A DNA stretch of 64,000 bases from Sphingomonas sp. Leaf407 (GTDB taxonomy: Bacteria > Pseudomonadota > Alphaproteobacteria > Sphingomonadales > Sphingomonadaceae), in NCBI RefSeq assembly GCF_001425385.1, contig NZ_LMQO01000002.1:558001-622000 (forward strand), written 5' to 3'. Under the pieces are notes generated by a model, which worked only from the letters and a program-made list of their open reading frames with translations, was not told the origin of the DNA and did not search any database. Below are positions 18,746 through 27,588 of this stretch, in pieces. Each line of letters begins with the position of its first letter. The stretch's first letter is position 1. The position numbers and the translations under genes are program-made.

Positions 18746-19195
18746 ATGGCGCGCAAAGGACAAGACGTGCAGGGAATGACCGGACGGATCGAGGCGATGC
18801 GAAGCAGCGGGGTGCTGGGGCAACTCGTGCGGTTCGGCATCGTCGGGCTGCTGTCGACCGCGATCTATTCGGCGGTCTATCTGCCGCTGGTCTATTGGGT
18901 GTTGCCGCAGGGTCGCGCGTTCCTTGCGGTGCCGCCCGCGTTCCTCGTCGCCGCCGCCTTCGGCTTTTTCGCGCATGGCCGCTGGAGTTTCCAGGGGCAC
19001 GGGCAGCGCGAGGCGGGCGCGGTACAGCCGGTCAAGTTCATGGTGGTGCAGGGGTTCGGCATGATGCTCAACGCGCTGTTCACGCTGGTGCTGGCCGACT
19101 GGATGGGGTGGGCGGAGTGGGTGCCGCTGATCCCGGCGATGCTCGTCACCCCGTTCGCCACCTTCGCGCTCAATCGTACATGGGTATTCGGATAA
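18746..19195 (+). CDS. GtrA family membrane protein
   Basis: 149 residues with four transmembrane helices. LGQLVRFGIVGLLSTAIYSAVY at the first helix and the closing FATFALNRTWVFG are hallmarks of GtrA, small proteins thought to flip or present undecaprenyl-phosphate sugars for glucosylation. An alternative ATG at 18776 is possible. One base separates its stop from the following methyltransferase start, so the two are co-translated; an ArnC/GtrB-like glycosyltransferase lies at 25562. Confidence 0.85.
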   Translation: MARKGQDVQGMTGRIEAMRSSGVLGQLVRFGIVGLLSTAIYSAVYLPLVYWVLPQGRAFLAVPPAFLVAAAFGFFAHGRWSFQGHGQREAGAVQPVKFMVVQGFGMMLNALFTLVLADWMGWAEWVPLIPAMLVTPFATFALNRTWVFG

Positions 19196-19196
19196 G

Positions 19197-19922
19197 ATGG
19201 ACCGCATCGTCTATGACCGCATGGCGGCGCATGATTCCACCCATTGGTGGTATCGCGCGCGGCGTGACATCCTCGCCGACTATGTCGCGCGCTATGCCGG
19301 GCTGAAGCCGGGCGCGCGCATCCTCGAGATCGGCTGCGGCACCGGGCATAACCTGCCGATGCTGGGCGCGTTCGGCGAGGTCGAGGCGATCGAGATCGAT
19401 CCCGCCGCGCGCGCCATCGCCAGCGAGCGGCTGGGCAAGCCGGTGGGCACCGCGCCGCTGCCGACGCTGGACGGCGTGACCGGCCGTTATGACCTGATCG
19501 CGGTGCTGGACGTGGTCGAGCATATCGAGGACGATGTCGCGACGTTTCGCGGCATGGCCGAGCGGCTGGCGCCGGGTGGCAAGATCCTGGTGACGGTGCC
19601 GGCGCATCAGTGGATGTGGAGCGCACACGACGTGGTGAACCACCACCACCGGCGGTATTCCAAGGCGACCTTGGCCAAGGCGATTGCGGACGCCGGGTTG
19701 AAGCACAACGGCCTGCGCTATTTCAACTCGCTGCTGTTTCCCGCTGCCGTCGCGGCGCGGGTGGCGGGCAAGCTGACCGGCAAGGACGACAGCGACGATT
19801 CGCCCCCACCCAAGGTGCTCAATACCGCATTCGAGGCGATCTTCCGGCTGGAGCGGTTTCTGGTCGGCCGCGTGCCGTTGCCGCCGGGATTGTCGATCGT
19901 GACGTTGGTGGAGCGGGGCTGA
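19197..19922 (+). CDS. Class I SAM-dependent methyltransferase
   Basis: 241 residues. Motif I is ILEIGCGTGHNLPML (about 43-57), motif post-I VEAIEID, and motif IV LIAVLDVVEHIEDD; the FRGMAERLAPGGKILVTVPA block is typical of the Methyltransf_11/23 group. The C-terminus carries HHRRYSKATLAKAIADAG, seen in methyltransferases linked to polyprenyl glycan genes. It follows GtrA by one base, so it may modify a lipid-linked sugar. Acceptor unknown. Confidence 0.85.
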   Translation: MDRIVYDRMAAHDSTHWWYRARRDILADYVARYAGLKPGARILEIGCGTGHNLPMLGAFGEVEAIEIDPAARAIASERLGKPVGTAPLPTLDGVTGRYDLIAVLDVVEHIEDDVATFRGMAERLAPGGKILVTVPAHQWMWSAHDVVNHHHRRYSKATLAKAIADAGLKHNGLRYFNSLLFPAAVAARVAGKLTGKDDSDDSPPPKVLNTAFEAIFRLERFLVGRVPLPPGLSIVTLVERG

Positions 19923-20005
19923 TCGCCGTGATTTCGCCCGCCGGAGCCTGTCGCGCGGGTGACAGATTTGCGCATCGTTAAGGGATGATAGTGCAGGGAG
20001 CGGCG

Positions 20006-20995
20006 ATGCCGGCCGCCGCCCCCCACGCCATGCCGATCGGGTGCCAGCGACCGTTCGCGGTCGGGGCGGTGCCGGTCTACCTGTTCCTGCTGCTCGGCTG
20101 GGTGGGACTGCCGATCGCGCTGCACCGGACCGGGCTGCACATCGCGGTCGACGAGTTCGCGATGTTCGGCGGGATGATGCTCGGCATCCTGTGGTTCGCA
20201 TGGTGCCTGCGCGCGCGCGGTCTGCTCCGGCTGGCGACGATGATCGAGGGCTATGCGCTGTTCACCGCGATCTGCGCCACCGTCTGCCTGCTGACCTTCG
20301 TGCTGGCGGCGGGGCCGCATCCCTATTTCGACGGCGCGCTCGCCCGCGCCGACCGGATATTGCTTCCGGGGTTCGACTGGCCGCGCGCGATGCTGGCCTT
20401 CGACCGGTCCGGCCTTCCGGTGCGGATCGCCAACATCGCCTATGCCAGCATCGGCTGGCAACCCGCGCTGCTGATCGCGCTCCATGCGTTGGGCGGGCGG
20501 CACCGGCGGCTGTGGCATTTCCTTGCCGCATGGGTCCTGACGTTGTGCGTGGTCATGGCGTTCTTCGCCCATCATCCGGCACTGGGCGCCTATCATCACT
20601 TCGGCATCGCGGCGGCGCAGGTGCCCGCGATGCTCGATCCGGTGCCGTGGAACCAGCCGCGACTGCTGCTGGCGTTACAGGACGGGACGATCGGCACCAT
20701 CTCGTTCGCGACGCTGGACGGCATCATCAACTATCCAAGCTTCCATGCCGGGGCGGCGGTGCTCCTCGGCTATGGCTTCTGGCACCTGCGGCCGCTGCGC
20801 TGGCCGTTCGCGCTGCTCAACGCGCTGATGCTGGCGGCGGCGGTGCCGATCGGCGGCCATTATGTCGTCGATCTGGTGGCCGGCATCCTCGCCGCCGCGA
20901 TCGGCATCGTCGGCGGGCGCTGGATGGTCGATCAGGTCAGCCCCGCTTCCACCACCGCCATTTCGGCCCCGCCGACTGCAACACCCCGCGCCTGA
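20006..20995 (+). CDS. PAP2 superfamily membrane protein (inositolphosphotransferase/phosphatase type)
   Basis: 329 residues with about eight membrane segments. The C-terminal half carries NYPSFHAGAAVLLGYGFW and GGHYVVDLVAG, the PSxH and GHxxxD motifs of the PAP2 fold, as in Aur1/Ipt1-type enzymes and lipid phosphatases. Start chosen at 20006, where GGGAG lies 5 bases upstream; an ATG at 19985 has no spaced ribosome site. Its last 59 bases overlap the convergent ABC permease gene, so the final residues (a Ser/Thr/Pro-rich tail) are read from the opposite strand of that gene. Confidence 0.82.
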   Translation: MPAAAPHAMPIGCQRPFAVGAVPVYLFLLLGWVGLPIALHRTGLHIAVDEFAMFGGMMLGILWFAWCLRARGLLRLATMIEGYALFTAICATVCLLTFVLAAGPHPYFDGALARADRILLPGFDWPRAMLAFDRSGLPVRIANIAYASIGWQPALLIALHALGGRHRRLWHFLAAWVLTLCVVMAFFAHHPALGAYHHFGIAAAQVPAMLDPVPWNQPRLLLALQDGTIGTISFATLDGIINYPSFHAGAAVLLGYGFWHLRPLRWPFALLNALMLAAAVPIGGHYVVDLVAGILAAAIGIVGGRWMVDQVSPASTTAISAPPTATPRA

Positions 20996-22156
20996 ACAGC
21001 CGCGCGCCCAGCGCGATCGTCAGCGTCACCCACAGCAACTGCCACGCGATCGCGGCGAAATGTGGCCACAGCGCGCCATCGGTCGCGGCGCGGGCGGCCA
21101 TGGCGAAGGGCGAGCTGAACGGGAAAAGCTGCGCGGCGGTCGCGATCCACGTGCCGGGCTTGCCGACCGCCGAGAGCGCGAAGCCGAACATCGCCATCTG
21201 GAAGATGGTGATCGGGAGCGACAGCATCTGGATTTCGCGCGGGGTCGATGCCTGTGCGCCGACCGTCAGGAATACCGATCCGAGCAGCATGTACGCCATG
21301 GTGAAATAGACGACGTAGAGCGCGGCGAAGGCGGGCAGGCCGATCGCAGGGGCGATGCCGCTCAGCCCCTGCGCCATATCCTCGGGCAGCAGCGCGCCGA
21401 CATTCGCCCCGATCGTCACCCAGAAGGCGAGGAACAGCACCGCCACGCCGAACATGCCGATCAGCTTGCCGAGGAACACCGATTCGAGCGGCACGGCGGC
21501 GGCAAGCACCTCGATCACCTTGTTCGAGCGTTCCTCCGCCATGGTGCCGACCGCCTGTCCCGCCAGCATCAGCGTGACGATGAACAGCGTGACGACCGAG
21601 AAGAAGCCCGCCGCGTTCTTGCCGCCCAGCGACGTCCCGCTGCGCGCGACGCGGACGAAGGTCGGGCGGGTCAGCGGCGCGTCGGTCAGGCCGGGGCGGC
21701 TGCGCAGCGCCTGTTCGGCGAGGCCGGCGAGATAGTCGGCCGAGGTCGAGGTCTTGTTCGCGTGCAGCACGGTCGGCCGGTCGATCGTGCCGTAGAGGAC
21801 GGCGGGCACGTCGATCTTCGGATCGGCGAGCAGCTTGCGCGCCTGCGCCACCGGATCGGCCGACGGACTGAGCGTGAACAACGGGGGCGGTCCGCGTTCC
21901 TCGGGCAGCGCGGGGCGCAGGGTCGAATCGACCTGGCGCAACCGCGCGGCGTCGGCGGGGGCGGCGATGGCGTAGATGCGCACCTTGCCCTCGGTCCCGC
22001 CGCGTGCCGCCGACGCGCCGAGGCCGCCAACCGCGCCGAAGCCGACGAAGAACAACGGTGCCAGCAGGAACACGAGGAACATCGGCGTCATGACGGTCGC
22101 GGTGAAATCGCGCCGCGCGATGGTCAGCGTCTGGCGGATCAGTTTGCGGGTGCCGC

Positions 22157-22160
<4 letters not shown>
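20937..22160 (-). CDS. ABC transporter permease, NatB-like
   Basis: 407 residues in the ABC-2 family. One helix near residues 28-50 is followed by a large periplasmic domain (about 55-190) and five further helices in the C-terminal half. AGQAVGTMAEERSNKVIEVLAAAVP is the cytoplasmic elbow typical of NatB/YhaP exporters. It pairs with the ATPase at 22157, overlapping as ATGA. Related systems export sodium or peptides; the substrate here is unknown. Convergent overlap of 59 bases with the PAP2 gene. Confidence 0.88.
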
Positions 22161-23095
<935 letters not shown>

Positions 23096-23157
23096 ACTGA
23101 TCGCCCCCCTGCTCGCCGGGACTTTTGCCCGGTGCCGCAAGAGGGTAGCGGGGGTTG

Positions 23158-24234
23158 ATGCGCGAACACAAGGCCCCCCCCGCCGATATTGCCGCCGCCA
23201 TCCGGGCGAAGGCGGCGGAGCTGGGCTTCGTCGCCTGCGGCATCGCGCGTGCCGATGCCGCGCCGCGCACCGCCGAGCGGCTGCGCCAGTGGCTGGACGA
23301 AGGGCGGCACGGATCGATGATCTGGATGGAGGAACGCGCGCACCAGCGCGGATCGCCCGTCGCGCTGTGGAGCGAGGTGCGAAGCATCATCGCGCTCGGC
23401 ATGAGCTATGCCCCGCTGGTCGATCCGCTGGCGCTGGAGGGGGTCGGCGACCGCGGGCGCATCTCGGTCTATGCGCAGGGCGGCGATTATCATGACGTGG
23501 TCAAGAAGGCGCTGAAGGCACTGGGCCGCTGGCTGGCGCAGACGGCGGGCTGCGACCTCAAGGTGTTCGTCGATACCGCGCCGGTGATGGAAAAGCCGCT
23601 GGCGGAGGCGGCGGGGCTGGGCTGGCAGGGCAAGCACACCAACCTCGTCAGCCGGACCCACGGGAGCTGGCTGTTCCTCGGCGCGATCTATACCACGCTC
23701 GACCTGACGCCCGACCGGGCGGGGGCCGACACCTGCGGATCGTGCGATGCCTGCCAGCGGGCGTGCCCGACCGATGCGTTTCCAGCACCCTATCGGCTCG
23801 ATGCGCGGCGGTGCATCTCGTATCTGACGATCGAACATGCCGGGCCGATCCCGCACGAGTTTCGCGTTGGCATCGGCAACCGCATCTATGGCTGCGACGA
23901 TTGCCTCGCGGTGTGTCCGTGGAACAAGTTCGCCGATGCCGCCGCCGCCAATCGCGCCTTCGCCGCGCGGGCGGAGTTCGCGGCACCACGGCTGGCCGAT
24001 CTGCTCGACCTCGACGATGCGGGATTTCGCGAGGTGTTTCGCGGATCGCCGATCAAGCGCATAGGCCGCGACCGGATGGTGCGCAACGCGCTGATCGCGG
24101 CGGGGAACAGCGGCGATGTGGCGCTGGTCCGGCCGGTGCGGGCGTTGCTGGACGATGCCGACGCGGCGGTGGCGGAGGCGGCGCAGTGGGCGCTGGCGCG
24201 GCTGGAAGGTCAGGCGGCCACGGCATCGACATAG
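23158..24234 (+). CDS. queG: Epoxyqueuosine reductase
   Basis: 358 residues. QueG reduces epoxyqueuosine to queuosine in tRNA, the last step of the pathway, using cobalamin and two [4Fe-4S] clusters. Cluster cysteines are visible at 193, 196, 199, 203 ([12 protein letters not shown]) and 219, 246, 249, 253 (CDDCLAVCP); Asp139 in FVDTAP is the catalytic acid position. A HEAT-like C-terminus follows. queA, the preceding pathway step, lies at 46120. The 3' end overlaps the convergent broken methyltransferase gene by 25 bases. Confidence 0.95.
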   Translation: MREHKAPPADIAAAIRAKAAELGFVACGIARADAAPRTAERLRQWLDEGRHGSMIWMEERAHQRGSPVALWSEVRSIIALGMSYAPLVDPLALEGVGDRGRISVYAQGGDYHDVVKKALKALGRWLAQTAGCDLKVFVDTAPVMEKPLAEAAGLGWQGKHTNLVSRTHGSWLFLGAIYTTLDLTPDRAGADTCGSCDACQRACPTDAFPAPYRLDARRCISYLTIEHAGPIPHEFRVGIGNRIYGCDDCLAVCPWNKFADAAAANRAFAARAEFAAPRLADLLDLDDAGFREVFRGSPIKRIGRDRMVRNALIAAGNSGDVALVRPVRALLDDADAAVAEAAQWALARLEGQAATAST

Positions 24235-24785
24235 TCATTGCCGCCGGCATCGCGGACGATCTCGTTCAGCCGGCACCCGGCGTCGGCGAGCAGCGCGCGA
24301 TACCGTGCTTCGCCCAGCGACTGCGATGGTTGACCGGTCAGGCTGTCGGTCCAGCGGCAGGCCATGCGCGGCGCGGTGAACAGCAACCGTCCGCCGGGCA
24401 ACAGCGCACGGCCGATCCGGTAAATCGCGGCCTGCTGCGCCGCTTCGGGCAAAAGGAACAGGACGCCGATCATCACGATCGCGTCGAAGCGGCGGTCGAA
24501 GAAGCGGCTGTCCTGCACGGTTTCGCAGGCAGCGCCGGCATGGCGCACCTGTGCGCGGAACCGGGCGAGCATCGTCGGCGACGGATCGATGCCGTACAGC
24601 GCGAACCCCGCATCGGCGAGCGTCGTGGCCACCGGCATGCCAGTGCCGCAGCCGATGTCGAGCACGCTGCCACCGGGCGGCAGGTGGCGCGACTAGTGGC
24701 GCACGATCTCGGCACCGACCCCCGAGCGGACGGCCGCGAAGTCCGGCGCGACCGCTTCCCAGCCGAGCGACGGGTCGCCGGTCAC
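24210..24785 (-). pseudogene. Class I methyltransferase gene interrupted by an in-frame amber codon
   Basis: Read from GTG at 24785, the frame gives 30 residues ending AEIVRH, then TAG at 24695-24693, then continues SRHLPPGG and VLDIGCGTGMP (SAM motif I) to a normal stop at 24210. The joined product would be about 191 residues, a plausible size, and the sequence on both sides is one continuous family pattern in which a tryptophan (TGG) would be expected at the stop. This is a single-base nonsense change or a sequencing error. Restart at GTG (24665) could only give a protein lacking the N-terminal cap. Confidence 0.75.
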
Positions 24786-24795
24786 GCCCTGCCGG

Positions 24796-25014
24796 TCAGG
24801 TGCGCTCGACCCGCCGCGCCTTGATCGCGCGCCATGCCGGGTCGGCGCGGTCGTTGCGGACGACGATCGCCTCGACCTCCTCGAACGCTTCGATGTCCAG
24901 CGCTTCGGCGACGCTCACCGGGAAATAGCAATTCTCGTCGGTATCCTTGCGGACGCCGAACGCGCCCTTGCCTTCAAGACTGGAGGTGATGATGCAGTGG
25001 ATGACTTCGGCCAC
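24796..25014 (-). CDS. Small conserved hypothetical protein, 72 residues
   Basis: The sequence starts MAEVIHCIITSSLEGKGAFG and contains a charged middle (RKDTDENCYFP) and an acidic helix-like stretch (VAEALDIEAFEEVEAIV), ending in a basic tail. The alternation of short strands suggests a compact beta fold, but I do not recognise the family. Codon use and the tight position 10 bases before the broken methyltransferase gene support a real gene, probably co-transcribed with it. Confidence 0.6.
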   Translation of the reverse strand: MAEVIHCIITSSLEGKGAFGVRKDTDENCYFPVSVAEALDIEAFEEVEAIVVRNDRADPAWRAIKARRVERT

Positions 25015-25109
25015 GGTACAGGAGTCCTTGGGGTAAGTAGATAAAATGAGACTGGATGGTAGCTATCCGCCTCCTGCCTAGGGCGGGTGGCGGTGGCGGG
25101 CAAGGGGCG

Positions 25110-25460
25110 TCAGCGGCCGGCCTTGCGCTCGCGACCCTGCGCGCGCCGGGCGTCGACCAGTCCGCGCAGGCCGAGCAACGCCGTGGTTTGCTGCGGGCCG
25201 ATCCCGGCGGACAGGCCGCCCGAGGTGCGACCGATCGCGCCGGCCTGCGCGCGCAGTTCGCGGCCCTCGCGCCGGGTGAGTTCGCCGCGCCGTACGCCGT
25301 CGCGGATCGAGCGATCGATCCCGCGCGCCTCGCGCGATCGGGCGAAGGCATCGGGATCGAGCTGCCGGGGGGCGGGCCGCGCGACGCTGCGCCCCCCGTC
25401 CCAGATTTGTGCCATGGCTGGCGTGGCGACGATCAGCAGCGGCAACAGGATGAGGCGCAT
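25110..25460 (-). CDS. Exported Arg-rich hypothetical protein
   Basis: 116 residues. Residues 1-18 (MRLILLPLLIVATPAMA) are a signal peptide with an AMA cleavage site. The mature part is basic and helical, with RSIRDGVRRGELTRREGRELRAQ resembling short periplasmic helical-hairpin proteins of sphingomonads. No enzymatic motif. Divergent from the glycosyltransferase at 25562. Confidence 0.65.
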   Translation of the reverse strand: MRLILLPLLIVATPAMAQIWDGGRSVARPAPRQLDPDAFARSREARGIDRSIRDGVRRGELTRREGRELRAQAGAIGRTSGGLSAGIGPQQTTALLGLRGLVDARRAQGRERKAGR

Positions 25461-25561
25461 CGGCGGTTCCTACGGTGGAGGCGATACCCTAACCGCGTGG
25501 TGCGGCGATGCAATCGCCACCCGCTTTTCCTGTCGCGCGCCATAGGGTAACGCGGACGCCT

Positions 25562-26581
25562 ATGAACCGTCCCGCGCTCTCCGTCGTCGTCCCCTGCTAT
25601 AACGAGGCCGCCTGTCTCGACGTGCTGCATGCGCGCGTGTCGGCGGCGGTGCGCGCGGTCGTCGGCGACGATCACGAGATCGTGCTGGTGAACGACGGAT
25701 CGCGCGACCAGAGCTGGGCGGTGATGGAGCGACTCGCCGCCGTCGATCCCCGGCTGGTGGCGATCAACCTGTCGCGCAACCACGGCCATCAACTGGCGCT
25801 GACCGCCGGGCTTGACCTGTGCGCGGGCGAGCGCATCCTCATCATCGACGCCGACTTGCAGGACCCGCCCGAACTGCTCGGCGAGATGCTTAGCGTCATG
25901 GACGCGCAGGGGGCCGACGTCGTCTATGCCGTGCGGCGCAAGCGCGAGGGCGAGACGTTCTTCAAGAAGCTGACCGCATCCGCCTTCTACCGCGTGCTCG
26001 ACCGCGTGACCGATACGCCGATCCCGCTCGACACCGGCGATTTCCGGCTGATGAGCAGGCGGGCGCTCGATGCGCTGCTGTCGCTGCCCGAACAGGCACG
26101 CTTCATTCGCGGGATGGTGGCGTGGGTCGGCTTCCGGCAGGTGCCGTTTCCCTATGATCGCGACGAGCGGCTGGCGGGCGAGAGCAAATATCCGCTGGGC
26201 AAGATGATCCGCTTCGCGCTGGATGCGGTGACGGGGTTTTCCACCGCGCCGCTCCGGCTCGCCAGCCATCTCGGGCTGGTGCTGACCGGGCTGTCGCTGT
26301 TGCTGTTCGCCTATATCGCTGTCGGCTGGCTGTCTGGCAGCGCGGTGCAGGGGTGGACCTCGACGATGCTGGTCGTCGTGTTCCTCGGCGCGGCGCAGAT
26401 GTTCGTGCTGGGGATGATCGGCGAATATCTCGGGCGGCTGTACGTCGAATCGAAGCGACGGCCGCTGTATCTGGTCGCCGACGTCGCCGGACCGGTGCGC
26501 GGGCGGGCGAGTCTCGGCTATCGCGCCGGCGATCATGGCGAGGTGACGGTGGCGCCGGTGTTGCCCGATCAGGGCGCTTAG
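25562..26581 (+). CDS. Polyprenyl-phosphate glycosyltransferase, GT2 (ArnC/GtrB/DPM1-like)
   Basis: 339 residues. The N-terminal GT-A domain has VVVPCYNEAACL, the VNDGSRDQSW nucleotide-binding motif, and DADLQDPPEL as the metal-binding motif (about 99-108). LDTGDFRLMSRRALDALLSLPE is also typical. Two C-terminal membrane helices (about 238-260 and 275-298) place it with enzymes that load sugars onto undecaprenyl phosphate. It may supply the GtrA and GT-C-like proteins encoded at 16.9-19.2 kb. Sugar unknown. Confidence 0.88.
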   Translation: MNRPALSVVVPCYNEAACLDVLHARVSAAVRAVVGDDHEIVLVNDGSRDQSWAVMERLAAVDPRLVAINLSRNHGHQLALTAGLDLCAGERILIIDADLQDPPELLGEMLSVMDAQGADVVYAVRRKREGETFFKKLTASAFYRVLDRVTDTPIPLDTGDFRLMSRRALDALLSLPEQARFIRGMVAWVGFRQVPFPYDRDERLAGESKYPLGKMIRFALDAVTGFSTAPLRLASHLGLVLTGLSLLLFAYIAVGWLSGSAVQGWTSTMLVVVFLGAAQMFVLGMIGEYLGRLYVESKRRPLYLVADVAGPVRGRASLGYRAGDHGEVTVAPVLPDQGA

Positions 26582-26585
26582 GAGT

Positions 26586-26815
26586 CGTTTTCACGCGAAG
26601 GCGCGGAGGCGCTAAGAAGTAGAAGGAATGGTTCGCGCGGAGGTGCGGAGGCGCGGAGGGGTTGTGCTTGTAGGTGCGTCTGCCGCGTCAGCGGCCTTAT
26701 CGTTCTCATGGAGGATGAAAGGCGGCTTTGCCGCATGCGCAACCCCTCTGCGCCTCCGCGCCTCTGCGCGATCAACCCTTCTTCTTCGTGCCTTCGCGCC
26801 TTCGCGTGAAACCGA
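26586..26815. repeat. Nested-inverted-repeat element, family D (copy 1)
   Basis: Outer arms: GTCGTTTTCACGCGAAGGCG at 26585-26604 against the complement ending CCTTCGCGTGAAACCGAC near 26815. Inner arms: GGTTCGCGCGGAGGTGCGG against CCTCTGCGCGATCAACC. Between them is TGCCGCGTCAGCGGCCTT at 26681-26698, identical to 51803-51820 in another copy. It fills the gap between the GT2 and piuC genes, both of which read toward it. Confidence 0.8.
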
Positions 26816-26818
26816 CTC

Positions 26819-27502
26819 TCAAACCTCGGCCCACCGCCGCAGCAGGTTGTGATACACGCCGGTCAGTTCGATCACCGAGCGGTCGCCGTGGCCGAGCTGG
26901 CCGACGAGCCGCTGGATCGCACGGTCCATGTCGAACAGGATGCGGCGCTCGCCGTCGCCGCGCACCATCGACTGGACCCAGAAGAACGACGCCACCCGTG
27001 CGCCCGCCGTCACCGGTTCGACGCGGTGGAGCGACGAGGCGGGATACAGCACCAGATGCCCGGCGGGCAGCTTCACCGATTGCGTGCCGAACAGGTCCTC
27101 GATCACCAACTCGCCGCCTTCGTAGCTGTCGGGATCGGACAGGAACAGCGTCGCCGACAGGTCGCTGCGGATGCGGAAGTCCGAGCCGCGCTGGATGCGC
27201 ACCGCATTGTCGACATGCGCCCCGAACGCCTGACCCCCGGCATAGCGGTTGAACAGCGGCGGAAAGACCTTCGCCGGCAGCGCGGCGGCGACGAACAGCG
27301 GATTGGCTCCCAGCGCATCGAGCACCCGCCCGCCGCCCTCGCGCGCCGCCGCCGATCCCTCGACCAGTTGCGCGTTGCGCTTGGCCAGCGCCGATTGCGG
27401 GCCGGAGGTGACGTTGCCGTCGATCCACTCGCCACCGTCGATCAGGGCGCGCAGGCCGGCGACCTGATCGGGGGTCAGCACGTCGGGAATGGCGATCAGC
27501 AT
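26819..27502 (-). CDS. piuC: PKHD-type Fe(II)/2-oxoglutarate hydroxylase PiuC
   Basis: 227 residues, the usual PiuC/YbiX size. Iron ligands are His96 and Asp98 in [10 protein letters not shown] and His159 in SSLHRVEPV, with Arg169 for 2-oxoglutarate. Opening [14 protein letters not shown] is characteristic. In E. coli ybiX follows fiu; here the gene likewise follows a fiu-like receptor gene, with 86 bases containing a strong terminator between them. Its substrate is not established, but the pairing points to catecholate siderophore use. Confidence 0.92.
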   Translation of the reverse strand: MLIAIPDVLTPDQVAGLRALIDGGEWIDGNVTSGPQSALAKRNAQLVEGSAAAREGGGRVLDALGANPLFVAAALPAKVFPPLFNRYAGGQAFGAHVDNAVRIQRGSDFRIRSDLSATLFLSDPDSYEGGELVIEDLFGTQSVKLPAGHLVLYPASSLHRVEPVTAGARVASFFWVQSMVRGDGERRILFDMDRAIQRLVGQLGHGDRSVIELTGVYHNLLRRWAEV

Positions 27503-27522
27503 GGGCGGTGGTCCATCAACCG

Positions 27523-27560
27523 AAAAATGCCCGTTCCCGGTGGCGGCACCGGGAACGGGC
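27523..27560 (-). terminator. Rho-independent terminator after the siderophore receptor gene
   Basis: GCCCGTTCCCGGTG (27529-27542) and CACCGGGAACGGGC (27547-27560) form a perfect 14-bp stem with a GCGG loop. Read on the minus strand, the stem is followed by ATTTTT (27523-27528). It sits between the receptor stop (27589) and the piuC start (27502), so piuC needs read-through or its own promoter. Confidence 0.88.
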
Positions 27561-27588
27561 AGGAAATCCGACCGGCGGGGGTGCGCGG

